DNA from: Theobroma cacao
Taxonomy: Eukaryota > Streptophyta > Magnoliopsida > Malvales > Malvaceae
Assembly (NCBI RefSeq): GCF_000208745.1
Contig: NC_030858.1
Span: forward strand, 7,369,562-7,433,561
Reading direction: 5' to 3'
Length of the DNA stretch: 64,000 nt
Shown: positions 35,001 through 47,200 of the stretch, piece after piece
How the letters are laid out: each line of letters begins with the position of its first letter
Position numbering within the stretch: position 1 is the stretch's first letter
Made by a program: the position numbers and the translations under genes
The notes under the pieces: model-generated
The model's database searches: none
Told to the model about the DNA's origin: nothing
What the model saw: the letters and a program-made list of their open reading frames with translations, nothing else

Positions 35001-38000
35001 TGCTAATAATTGCTGTGAAACTAGTCTGGATGTATTGGTTTTCTTGGTTCACAAGGAGTGTAAAGTTGCCAGACTAGTTCTAGACATGATCAGAGATGAT
35101 TTTCAACTTGCTAATTCTGACCGTTCTGCACTTCAGAGCCAATTATGTGCTAGAGAGGATGAAAATATCCGTGCTGAGGAAGAATTGCGAACTGAACTTT
35201 CAAAGATGAGGATAGAGAAAGCAACTTTGTTAGAAAGGCTGCATGAGTCTGAGGCTACTATTCTTGATTATAAGGTGTACTTAATATCTTTTCTTACCAA
35301 TTTGGATGGTGAAACTTATGTACCTGCTTTTTGACAGATTTTTTTTGTGACAGTCTGAAATGAGGCTTGAAATGGATCGTTCTGCTCAGGAAAAGAAGGA
35401 ACTTTCTAAACAGGTACAAGCAGTTCATCGTCAGTTTCAACATATTTGTTCCAAACAGAATGATAAATTAGTGAAGCTCTCCAACGAGAAAAAGGTTTAT
35501 CAAGATCATCTTCGTGGCCTGGAGATGCAGCTTTCTCAGTTGAACACCCAAAAAGATCGAGAATTGAAGGTATATCTTGTTTGCAAGTTGTTTTTACTCT
35601 CTTTTTTTTTTTTTTAAAGAGCAATAAAAGCCCATTGTTTTTACTCTTTTAGCTTGTTATCTGAGATAAAATTTAAATAGATGATTTTGGCTGGAATCTT
35701 TTTTTGGATTTTCTCTTTTCAAGGGGAAGCAGGCTGGAACCTGTTAACAAAATGTTTTTTGTTATGTTGGTCTGATTATTATTATGTGCTGTACTGATCA
35801 CTACTTGTGCTGATCTTGCTAATATAGCTCATTGACAGTCTGAACTGATGTTTGAACTTTGAAGTAGACTTCATTTGCGAGTTACCAAATGGTGTAGTGA
35901 GAGTGAAATATAATTGAATAATAAGTGTGGCAGAAAAGCATGACTTAACTAATATTCTTTGACATGGGTTGAGTGATAGTTGAGGAGCTGTTGTCTACCC
36001 TGGAGAGTCAGCAAAACTAATGCAGAAGAATAAACTGTGATTTCAGTTATGATAACATTTCACTATTAGAAATTTTAGTTTAATGTTTGCATCTAACCCT
36101 GTTGTCCTTGCTTAATTATCTTGGTTTTTTATAACAAAAGCCTGTATTTCCTGTAAAAGGCTTCCTTGTGTCTTTGCATTTGAAGAGTCATTGGTGCTGA
36201 GTTGAATCTAAATGATGCAGAAAGTAGTTAAAGAGAAAAATGTTCTTGCTGAAAGGCTGAGGAATGCAGAAGCTGAGAGGAAGAGATTTGATGAAGAACG
36301 GAGAAGATGCGCTTTGCAGGTTGTAGCTCAAGAAGCGGTACAACAGTCACTTTTAGATGAAGTGCAGCAGTTGAAGCAGAATCTTGGGCAGATTAAAAGA
36401 GAGAAGCAAGAGAAGGAAGAGGAGGTTGAACACTGTAAGACATACAATGATGAGCTGAAAGTGGCGTTGAATACTTGTCAGGTTTGTTTCTTCTTGCTTT
36501 CTCTTCATGAAACCTTTTAAGGTTCCATCATCTATATGTAGGACGGTTTTCTGCAGCTTCATCCTTAAATGTATTAGCTCAGAATATGATTCTTTTAATG
36601 CCAGTATGTTAGGTTAGAAATTTTGGTACCTGAGACTTTGCATAGCTCAGAATGTGATTCTTTTAAACCCTAAACAAACTGGACCTAATTGACCTCGTGG
36701 TTCAGTTTCATATTGATTTGGATAATTCGAAAAATCAATATGAATCAAGTTCAAGTTTAATTTAGGTTCTCAAAAGAAAATCCCCAAACTAGAACCAAAC
36801 TAAATTATATGTAAATTTTTTATATATTTTGATATACATCACATAAATCAAGTCATATTTGTCAATTTCTAGACATTAATTATCCCCTTTGGTTAAAGAA
36901 AAAACTTATTCTTGGTCCCTGTGTAAAAGCTGAAGATTTTTGTTGAGAAATTCCTGAATAAGTTTTCAAGACTAATCCTTTATTCGAATCTTAGAATTAA
37001 TTCTTCAACCAATATGTTATCCATATCTGGCTTTTTTTCCAGTTCCAATTAATCTTCCTTTGGCTTGCACCTCTATTATGCACTTGGGTTTTGCTTGAAT
37101 TCTTTGTGGACATAGGAGAAAATGGAATGAAGAAAAAGAGTTGATAGAGGTGCATAAAACCCACAGTGCTAAGAATTAATTGGCAGAATAAGTTGTAAAT
37201 TAAACTTCATTCAATTTTCTGTGTGTTCATAAGAATTCAGATTTTAAATCAGTTTACATTGCTACCATGAAACTCCTAGCACCTGTCTTTCATCCCAATC
37301 ACAACTACCTCAATGAACTCTGCTTAACCCTAAGCCTAACATAGTATTTGCAAGTAGTGGTCACAAAGCAGAACTGCTTCTACATAGTTTTTTACATTTT
37401 TAATTTCTTCTAACCTCGTACAAAGCCTAATTACTTATAAATTTCCAATCTCAATTAACCCCAGAATTCAAACTCAAACCCACTTTTCTTGTTTCCCTAC
37501 AACAGTAATACCAATTCATGCCAATTTGATGCAGTCTCTCCTTGCTCTCCTACATCAGTAAAATATTTATTTTTAATCCTGAATATTTTTAAATTGACAA
37601 TCTGAATCCAGGAAAATGGATTTTAATGAGTTGAGTTAGACTTGTTCTCTTTCATGCCTGGTTTGGTTTTGTATGATTTCGTTAAAGTCACTTCGGTTAG
37701 TTTGGTTTAGATTTTCTTCAAAAACTAACTGAATACCCTTACAATCAAAATTTGATCATCAGATACATTCTTCCCGTAGTTTAATGCTCCTTTCCATCAG
37801 GGACACTACGGGCTGCCACTTGCCTTGCTGGTAACTTTGTCCTGCTGTTTGAGTGGCTGTCTTCTTTGGAGATTTGACATAATATCATGTTTCACAATGA
37901 CGAGGAGAATATGGCTATGTTCTCTGTCTCCCCACACCCTTCCTATGTTTAAGATTAATGTTTTTGTTGTTCACATGCTTCCAGCTTAGGCAGGGATATT

Positions 38001-38533
38001 TACAATAGCTCCCCTCCCTTAATTTTTTGTCTATTACTTTCAATATGCTTTTAATCACCATTCATATGCGTGGACTCCGCATTTCATCACTAGGTCCCAC
38101 ACTTGAATTTATTGGTGATTAAGGCTGTATTGGAAAGTAGTGAACAACCTCCCAACATGGTGCTCATATAGACTTGTATGGTTCTGATCCTTACTGTTCT
38201 AACTTCTTCATACAGAGATTAATTGGTTCCTGAAACTTGGTGTCTACAATTTTTCTGCAGCAATATATCCAGTCCCTTCGGGCTTCACTTCAGGAGGAGA
38301 TGCTACGACATGCTCCTCTCTATGGATATGGCCTGGAAAATCTGTCAATGAAGGAACTAGAGACATTATCAGGCATCCATGAAGATGGCCTAAGAGAGAT
38401 CCGTGCCATCCAACATCGTGTAAGAAGCAATAGTGAAAGCCTTCCCCCTTACATGACTGCAGATACCCTTCAAAATTTTGACGGTGATGTACCCTCCAGC
38501 CCCTTGTCCTGTTGCTTCAGTCAACCCAAGTGA
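29063..38533 (+). CDS. TRAF-like protein with four MATH domains and a C-terminal coiled coil
   Basis: Nine exons join in frame with GT-AG introns: 29063-30263, 30621-31082, 31210-31511, 32042-32938, 34097-34258, 34372-35274, 35354-35569, 36221-36481, 38261-38533 (1558 aa). MATH (TRAF-C-like) domains lie at about residues 24-155, 187-320, 350-510 and 520-650, each with a W-(K/T)-(V/I)-x-N-F or equivalent start and a YPRG-type strand. Residues about 660-1250 form a mostly helical region containing MVECCQRL, APKHLLPDLVSLLPKL and FSDIFMLLEMLAMPAIAMET. Heptad-rich coiled coil follows (about 1260-1500), ending in LRASLQEEMLRHAPLYG and LSMKELETLSGIHEDGLREI. The architecture and order match the large Arabidopsis TRAF-like protein At2g25320, but this copy is clearly divergent and has a shortened acidic linker and C-terminus. 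MATH domains bind peptides or partners, so a scaffold or ubiquitin-linked adaptor role is inferred. A poly-Asn run lies near residues 164-170. Confidence 0.88.
36707..36744. repeat. Perfect 13-bp inverted repeat in MATH gene intron 8
   Basis: TTCATATTGATTT (36707-36719) and AAATCAATATGAA (36732-36744) are exact reverse complements separated by 12 bases. The RNA could form a 13-bp hairpin. It lies in a 1779-bp intron whose middle part (about 36660-37760) looks transposon-derived, including a second inverted pair GCACCTCTA/TAGAGGTGC near 37065 and 37146. Confidence 0.6.
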
Positions 38534-39246
38534 TTTTCAGGTGAACAACAAATAGGCTTATTCATGTACATTTAACTTTGCATTGGGAATCATATAGTTA
38601 TCAGAAAGACTTCTTTTCTCTCATCTGGTTAGCCTTGATTTGTTTCACTGGCCAAGCTCATAAATGCTGCAAGTTTCTTTTTCTTTCATGTTGGTGCATC
38701 TTTATAGTGTACAGTTGTAACTGAAAAGCAGAACATTTTGATGTCTGTCAAAAGAAGGAAAGAGAATTAAATCAAAAGTTGCATTTGCCAGCAGCCTTCT
38801 CATCAACAGTGCAAGCAATACTACCGTTCTCGAGTTGTATCGCATGTTGCATGCTTGCTTTCATTTCTTTTGTCATTTTCACTAATCGAATCTTGTTCTT
38901 TGGCGGATTTCTTTCGATTCATAATTAGTTGCAATTACTGTTACTAATATTTCTCAGATCGGCAAGAAGTACAAGACTGGATAAACAATTCCAACACTGA
39001 TTTTTCTATTTACAGGTGTTTTGCAAACTTAGGAGCACAAAGAGGGAGGAAGAACGCATAAAGACGGAAATTTACAAACCAATGTTTCAATTTATGTACA
39101 TATATTAACAGTAACAGCATTGACAGTTGTCGACTTCAGAGGTGATATTGAATTATTAATTTAAACACAATTGTGTGATAGGTTGAGATCCGCAAGTACA
39201 GTGGGGAAGGAAACGGTTCTGTGAAACTTTACAGTAAATCAGAAAA
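38534..39246. other. Convergent 3' region between MATH and BSD genes
   Basis: The two stop codons face each other 713 bp apart. The interval should hold both 3' untranslated regions. I see no further gene. Confidence 0.6.
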
Positions 39247-42200
39247 TCAGTGGCCACTAGCCACATCGACGAAATCATCGTCAGTGAGCCAGTCATTTGA
39301 CTCCTCACCTTCAGACTCTTTATCTCGAGAATTTGATTGGCCTGCTTTCTGTAAGCCGCCACGAGTTTCTGGACTCTTGTTCAGCTGAACCCAGTCATTG
39401 GAACCACTAGGTGAAGAAGCTTTGATGTCCTGTTTCGATTTAGGCACTGATACTTTATTAGAAAGATAATTATCATCATCTTCCAGATCACTGAACGAAA
39501 CATCCTCTTCATCTTCAAGGTTTTTTTTCACACTCACACAACTTCCACTAGAAATATCTCCTTCTTCCAGCCACTGCCCAGCATTCTCTTCATCAGTAAT
39601 CTCTAATCCTTCTGCGTTTACGATTTCACTGACCTTTTCCTCAGAGGAGGCATTCTCTCGCTTCGTCTCACTAACCTCGCTGCTCTCTTCAGAGGCATCA
39701 AGACTACTATTCGCAACCTGTGCATTGTTATTGTTTTGCAACTTCTGCAGAAGTGCATCTCTAGTTTTAACAACCTGCAACGTAAGTAAACCTTCAATGA
39801 CAACGGTTTTGATGGCATAAACCAAAAACTTACTCTCACACTAGTAGAGCATGCTTTTTTATTCAAAGCCAGAGAGTGAATACAAAACATGCAGAGAAAT
39901 TAGTTACAATGGAGCAGAAAAACACACACACATGCACTTCAGAGATAAAAGAGAATCTAGTACTGGAGAAAATGTAGTCACAGTTGAAACCTTCACTTTA
40001 TATATATTTTCCAAAATGCCCATAATGAAATTTGATTATATTCTTTTTTCTAGATTTTGGTGAATTTGTAACTGAGACGACTTGGTAAAGACCAACTTAA
40101 TCATTGCTTTATGTGTTGATATCGATTAAAGAGAGCAGAACATGTGTTCTTGAGCTTTACAACATTTGTATACCAGAAAAGAAGGGAATTCCATTCTACA
40201 TTTAAAATCCTAACCTCAATGCTCGCCCCGCTAGAAAAAGTTCGGCAAGCTAGAACTATTGATTGTTTCACCACTAAGGTTCAGCCAAGAATACCTATTC
40301 CTTGTTTCCTATCTTTCTACCAAATTCAAAGGCCCTTCAGCTCTGATTGCTGATGCCCCAAACATTGTAGATTTTTCTGAGATAGAGCAACACACAGGAG
40401 AATCACTTCTTAGAGAAATGAAGAGGAGAATGGAGTGAGGGTGGATTTGCTGCAGAAGAGGCAGATCATAGATTCAGCAGATAGTGGGCGCATTTTATTG
40501 GGTTTTCAGCAGGGCACTCTAGGAGTTGCTAAGATCAACATGAAGCTTCAAAGTTGTAGCAAGCAATACGTATAGACACTATTGAGAAATATACACAGAA
40601 ATAATTAGAGCACAAGGAACCCAGTATTTGCTGCATTTGACTACGTACACAGGAATATGTCATTGACCTATACGATATCAGGCTATTTGCTCATCTGTCT
40701 ACAAGAATAACCAATATGTTTCTGAAACATAAAGCATACATGTCGGGAAAAGTTAAGTTGACTAATTAATAATACAAGGGAATAAAATATGTTTATACTA
40801 CTATTCCTACTTATTTTTTTGGCCAAATTTCTGCCTACATCTAATGCATGTGATTTGAGGTAGAGAGGATACATAAATGGCAAACGAGTACATTTCCAGA
40901 TGAATTAAGGAAAGCAGTTGATGATAAGGTCATTCTTGATCAGAATATATTATTTCTACACTCTACCGTGCATGCAAGTACAATTCAATATAACAAAATA
41001 AAGATATTAAAAGTCTTGCCTCAGGAGTTGATAGAAGCTCAAAATCATGCTCATTCAGTCTTGGAAGCAACAATATGAAATATATCATCCAAAATCTTTC
41101 ATCTCCCATGTGACTATGAAGGTTAACTTTAAGATCTTCAAAACTCGGGACTAAGTGTTCAATATTTTCAGCATGCTCTCTCTGAGCCTCTGACATTTTG
41201 AAATCTGCAATAATAAACCAATATCTCAAAACCAATTTTTCCAACATTTTGTTAGCTATCCTATACATTTCCAATAATGGAGAACTGGAAAAGAGAAAAG
41301 AAGCTCAAGGGTAAGTTCTCTCCTAGTGTCCTCATATAATATGCTCCCGTTACACTAAGTCTATGGTCCAAAGTAGCGAGCCTTAATCTCATCGCCCAAG
41401 AATCAGTAATTTGCATTTAAATGCCAGCCACAACCAAGTCAACTCCACCAAACAATGAGAGCCAATACCATTTGTTCACCCAAAACAACTTAGCCAGATT
41501 CATACACTCACCACCTACACAGATAAAGTTCCCCCAATAACAATGCACATTAATGCAAAAGTCATTTCTTGACTAAGCACACCCACTATAATGGCATAAT
41601 AAGTTATCAAACCTACAGGATTAGCATAACAGAATTCACAGTATCATCATTGTCTCTAGTTAAGCAAAACCATAAAGAGTGCATAAAGATCCCGCTTAAT
41701 AATGAAAGCCCCTAAGTCTAGGGTTCCAACATCAACAAAGAGTTACATATTGCACATAGCGTAGGCATCACATAAAAGCAAACATTTGATTTTCCTTGAT
41801 CCTATAACAGAAAATAGATATCATTTTGGTAATACTTTGAAGAACTATTAAAATCCTACACTTATAATCAAACTTAGAGTTTATACTTTGTACCAATTCA
41901 GAAGTAAAATGCAACAAAAATTAAGTTTGAAGCAAAATTTATAAAAAAAAAAAAAAAGAAAGAAAGAAAGAAACAAATACCGTTATGTAGTGTGAGAGGA
42001 AAATCTGTCCAGAACTCTGGGCGGTTGGAAATTTCTTTAACAAATTCAACCACATCTTCCGTAATTCCCGGAACTCCGTCGTCGTCGTCCTCGTCGTCGT
42101 CGTCATTTTGACCATGATCATCTTGACTTGGGAACTGCAAGAAGCTGGAAGCGAATTTGGAGATCTCCGTCACCGCTTTGTTACTCGATAACAACGAAAG

Positions 42201-42506
42201 CCCGCTCTTGAAGCTTCCACCGATCTCCGCCAGATCGTTGCGGATCCCCACGAGCTTATCCGACGGCTGCTCTTGTTCTTCTTCTTCCTGATGCTGTTGT
42301 TCTCGCTCGGCGGCGGTGACGGAAGGCGGCGAAGATGGAGGCGGTGCTAAGAAGGCAGCGACACCACGTAGTTGGCGACCGATAGTCTCTCCGAGCACCG
42401 AAAGGTCCTCCTTGACGCCGGCGTTTCGGTTGGTGGGACTGTGATCGGGTGACGACGTGGGCGAATCAGGAACGTCGGATTGCAGAGACTTCAACAGCCA
42501 AGACAT
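39247..42506 (-). CDS. BSD-domain protein
   Basis: Three minus-strand exons join in frame: 42506-41981, 41204-41020, 39774-39247 (412 aa). The N-terminus MSWLLKSLQSDVPDSPTS is followed by a helix-forming region (GETIGRQLRGVAAFLAPPP, IGGSFKSGLSLLSSNKAVTE) and an acidic run (about residues 137-147). The BSD domain spans the first junction: EFWTDFPLTLHNDFKMSEAQ, later ERFWMIYFILLLPRL and LLSTPE (about 170-237). BSD domains occur in TFIIH p62, synapse-associated proteins and DOS2-like proteins, and the short plant members are uncharacterised. The C-terminal third is Glu/Ser/Asp-rich, with QWLEEGD and the terminal NDWLTDDDFVDVASGH. The first intron is GT-AG. The second has the donor GAG/gcaaga, a rare GC-AG type, and it keeps the frame (STPE then VVKTRDALLQ). 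No signal peptide or membrane segment is visible. Function is not known. Confidence 0.85.
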
Positions 42507-44277
42507 TATGTACTATTATGAATTTAGTTTGGTTTTGTCTGTTAGGTGGAAAATGGAGAGAGAAAAGAACATGGAGTTGTCCTTTCTCTTTTCTGCAAAT
42601 AAAAATATATTTGAACCTCTTTTCCTTTTTGGTATTGAAACGGAAATACAAGAGCTGGTGGCGGTGTTAGAGTTCGTTGGCTGAGGGCCCTTTATTTTTC
42701 TATCCGTTGTCGTTGGTGAAGTTTCTTCTTGGTGTTCGGGTTTTAACTTCCGTCCCGTTTGCTTCCTTGCTCTGTGTATTTATATCCTTGTTTGTGGCAG
42801 TTTACATATGCTCCACACCTCACCATTTCTCTCCGTTTTAGTTCCATCAGCAGTCAGCACTCTTTTTTATTTCTTTTTCTTTTATTTATTTATTTATTTA
42901 TTTGTTGATTGACATTTATGTTAAGTGTATTTTATGAAATTAAATTAAATTAAATTTGGTGTTTGTTTTTCTCAAATACATCAAGACCATGATTGAGCTT
43001 AAAGAGGCATTAATGTAGTCTATTTTGGAATTGAATTTGATTTCCCATCAAATAGGGTGGGGATCAAGATTTGAAGAAAGTATTCCAATCAACATAAATG
43101 ACTCCACCCGTCATGTACGTTTCGTCTCCGTTTCTTCAATAATTAGTAGCCCCATTTTAAATACAAGCCTCCATCAAACTTTCCATTTCTTTTTTCCCCC
43201 TTCACATTTAATTAGCATTTTATACACGCTCTGCTCAGTCTTGACATTTCATTTCGATCTCAACAAAGTTCTTACAATCTCATTTCAATGTAAAACACCA
43301 AAGATCACTGATTACGGGTTTTAAAGCACTGGTAAAAATGATGAAATATGGGATGGTGAGGTTCTCCATGATTCACACTCGAATTATCAAATAAAAATGG
43401 TCCAAAATGATACAAGACGAGAACTTTGGTTGACTTTGAAATTGACATTCTTGGAACTAAGGTCCTTGGCTCTTTCCTATGTCTTGAATTCAAGACACAA
43501 AAACCAAGAGAGGACCACATTTTGGTAGAATGGATAGTCTAATTGTGTGCCTGCTCTTGCAATTGGCTCCACGATATGCATCACAGCCGGTGGATATCAA
43601 GCTGCAGGTGCGATTTCTATTTACGTCGGCCATCTTCGGTTGAACTTCACTGGCTTAATATATAAGCAAATCCATGTTTTCTTACCTCGCAAGTTACAGC
43701 TACTAGTAAAGGGTGCTACCCTAAATTAACTAAGCTACCTTCTTTTATTACAAGCCAGCAAGTAGGGGAAAACCCAATTAGCATGTGCCCAAGTCCCAAG
43801 TAATAAGAACCCAGAGCCAGAAATTTAATACTCATGCTTCCTCATCATATAAGTGCGTAGGAACAGTTCAAAAGATTACAAATCATTTCTATCATCTACA
43901 ACCTTAAAAGACTCAAAATGAAAAAGAAGGGGGAAAAATCCTGAAACAAAACAGGAACAAAGCTCCTGCTTCAGCATCAACACTTTAGCAGGTTTAAGAA
44001 AAATTGAAAAACTTAACCAAGTCTACAAGCATTATTACCAACCTTCATCAATGAAAATAATCAATAACAAAATGCTCGCTCTCTCTCTCTCTCTCTCTCT
44101 CACTAATTATTTAACAAAGAATCTTAATCTAGCTAACTACTGCACATTCACAACATATGGTACACAATTTCCTACTCTTTCAAGCATTTTCCATGCTCTG
44201 AATTCACAGCTGACAATTGGCATATTTCTTCTTTCCTGTGCTTCAAGATATATTAACACGTTCTTTGCACAAAGCAT
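42507..44277. other. Intergenic: BSD promoter side and clathrin-assembly gene 3' flank
   Basis: No supported coding region. It holds a (TTTA)n tract at about 42880-42903 and a (CT)n microsatellite at about 44079-44102. The stretch 43700-44277 is likely the 3' untranslated region of the minus-strand ANTH gene. Short frames at 42449-42684, 43025-43324 and 43547-43729 show no domain. Confidence 0.55.
44079..44102. repeat. (CT)n microsatellite
   Basis: About 12 CT units, just outside the coding end of the clathrin assembly gene and probably in its 3' untranslated region as (AG)n. Confidence 0.95.
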
Positions 44278-47200
44278 CTATAGAAGGCCTGTATATGGAT
44301 TGTGTGCTTGAACTGGCATACCTGAGCCGTAAGGGTGGACACTGGCTCCATAAGGATTGCCAAAAGGATTTGAAGCCTGCTGTTGCGGGCCCATCATCAT
44401 CACCTGCTGCTGCAACATAAAAGCCTGCTGCTGATTGGCCATTGCTGCCATCTGGACTGAAGGTGGAGCAGGAACCATGTTGGAAGCATAAAAGGGGTCA
44501 TGCGCTGGTTGTTGCATCATGGCACCAGACATAGGAGCTGGTTCCCAGGGATTATAGGTCACGCTCTGGTTGCTTCTTCTGATTGCATCATCATACAGGC
44601 TGTCTAATGTAAGCTTGTCAAGTCCTCCCGCCTTTCAATTAAAATGGCATCAGTGAGACATACATGTATATTTTATGTATGAGTGAACACGCATGTTTAA
44701 AATCCTGGACAAAACCATTACATTGTAATATGCAACAGCCTTGTGATATAGCATACATATTGAAACGTTCACAGAGAAGAAACAATGTAAGTAAAAGTAC
44801 CAGTTTGCTAGCAGCAGTAGCACTGTCATTTGAACTTGGAGCAGTGACAAGTGCCAATTCCCAGCCAGTAGTACCATTGGTTTGAACAGGAGCAGCAGCA
44901 GAAGTCATTTGCTCTGCAAGAACCCCACCGTGAAAACATAATATCACAGTTCTCCAACAAGAAATAAACCATTGAAGCAGAGTTGATCCAATTTAAACAA
45001 CCAAGAGAGCTTAGGAGCTTATAAATTCAAAGATGTAAGACAAATTTTAAAATATTCAAGTTCACATATGTGGTTAAAACCAGTAGGAAAGTGAGTTGTT
45101 GAAGTTTCATGCTGTGTATCATTGAATTACTGAAAAGGGACTCAGACTCACCAGCAGGAACAATAGCCAATGCCAAGGCATTCTTCTCATCTAATTCTGA
45201 AGCAACTGGGACAGAATTATTTAAACCCTAGGAACAAAAGGAAGAGCTCATAATGAAACTAGAAAAAATTCAGATTTACTGCTAATTTCTCTTATAACAG
45301 TACAGTTGGTAACAAGAACAAAAAGAGACTACGAAGTTACCAACAAATCAGGTGGTTCAACAATAGGCTCTTCCACTTTCTCCACTTTTTCTGGTTCAGG
45401 AGGAGGAGGTGATGGTGAACGTTTACATTCCTCCTGCACCTCCAGGGTTTTCTTGTACTCAATGGCCAACACCTCCTTGGGTTTGTCAACCTGGTTGTTC
45501 AAAAATAAAACGTGTAACAATAATCATTTCAGACTTTTGTTAGATTAATAGAAAGTAGTAAATTTCAAAACAGGACTTTTATAAACAATTAAAAAGAACA
45601 TATATCATAGAGATGGTAAGATAATGCTATATATGAATAATAACTCAATGGAAAAAACAACAATGAAAATTGGGTTGATCCTTATTCTTTATAGAAATCA
45701 GATTTCAAAGTATGCAAAATTGTCTAGAATTGCACAAATGGGTGAATCATCGCTCATTCAAAGAAAAGGAGCAAAAACCATTCTCTCCAATTACTTTGTT
45801 AACAAAAAACTCTAAATCACATTACTCTATTCCACAAGCCAATCTAACAAAGCTATTCTTAAAAAATTCATAAGCTAAATAGGATGAAGTTTACAAATAT
45901 AAATACATACATATGTTACATCGAGTTGCATGTATGCAAAGGCATAGAAATATAAATAAATTAAAATATCTTCCAGTTCAAACCAAAATCAATTTCGCAG
46001 AGATATTATCTAGACCTGATCTTTGCGAACTGTTGAAGCCCGTGGAGCTTCTCTTACATACTCTTCCATGGCTTGTAGAAATGATGCAGGTGGCTTCAAC
46101 ACAAACACCAAAAAAAATTAGATTTTAATGAAAATTCATGAGGATTCAAGGACAAAAAACTCTGTTTCAGAAGGCACCAAAGGTGGAGATTCCTAACCTG
46201 CTCTATCTTAATAAACCTTTCTCCACGCCCAACATCAAGACTTTTACATACTTCGTAAAATTCTGAAAGTCTCTCGGCCTGCAAGTACAAAGTGTTAATT
46301 CCCCCAAAGTTTGGAATCCTCTTAATATACACTAGGACATAATCTTAAAAATACTGGAACAGTCATTTTACCTGTTGCCCCGATCTCCTGTATATATCCA
46401 AAGCCTTTATAGCATCTGGACGTTGCATCTCAAAGAACTGTCATAGTTCAGAGCATCATATATACATGATTCAATGAATAAAAAAGCATCTTATTTAGAA
46501 ATCTAATACCACAGCTTACCTTGTCTACGAGATTGACTGTACCATCACTTATAGCTTGATAAACTTTGACACTTTCAGTAGCCACCTGTTTGAAATGACA
46601 AAATGACAAATACAAGAGAATTTAATTTCAAAATTAACTCTACAAACATGGGGAGTGTAGACAAATAGTATATCTCTTAAAAAAAATACCATACCATTGA
46701 AAGCGCCAACTGGATTACAAAATTATGAACAGCTGCACCTTGTGGCTGCATAGAAATTCCATTAATTTCCTCACCAAAAATAAGGGGAACAAAAAACAGA
46801 AGATTTTGTAGAACATGACATATAAAGAGATACGCAACTATCACAACCAGACCATTTTGCATGCCACATCCGTGTATAGCAAAAAAGGAGACATTAAATA
46901 CTCACCTGACAGCCAAGAACGCGGAAAAGGAGCTGTTGCAAAGCTGGCAACTGCTCAAGCAACTCTGCAGTGTCCAAATCTTTCGTTCTCTGCAAGAAAA
47001 TTTAAATTCTATGAATTCTCCAGATAGTTCAGTTTCAACAAAATGAAAGAGCTTATAAGGGACATAGTTACAAGTCTAACAAGAGAGAGACAAAAATAAG
47101 GTCCTCACAGGGTAATTTTATCCAATTAAATTAAAATCCCACAGTTATAGATGTGCATGCATGCTTCCAGGCACTAAAACTAGAGCACAGAAAAGTGATG

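Noticed and set aside
39156..39362. Minus-strand frame overlapping the BSD gene end
   Set aside because: Different frame from the BSD exon and without homology; the BSD frame explains the DNA.
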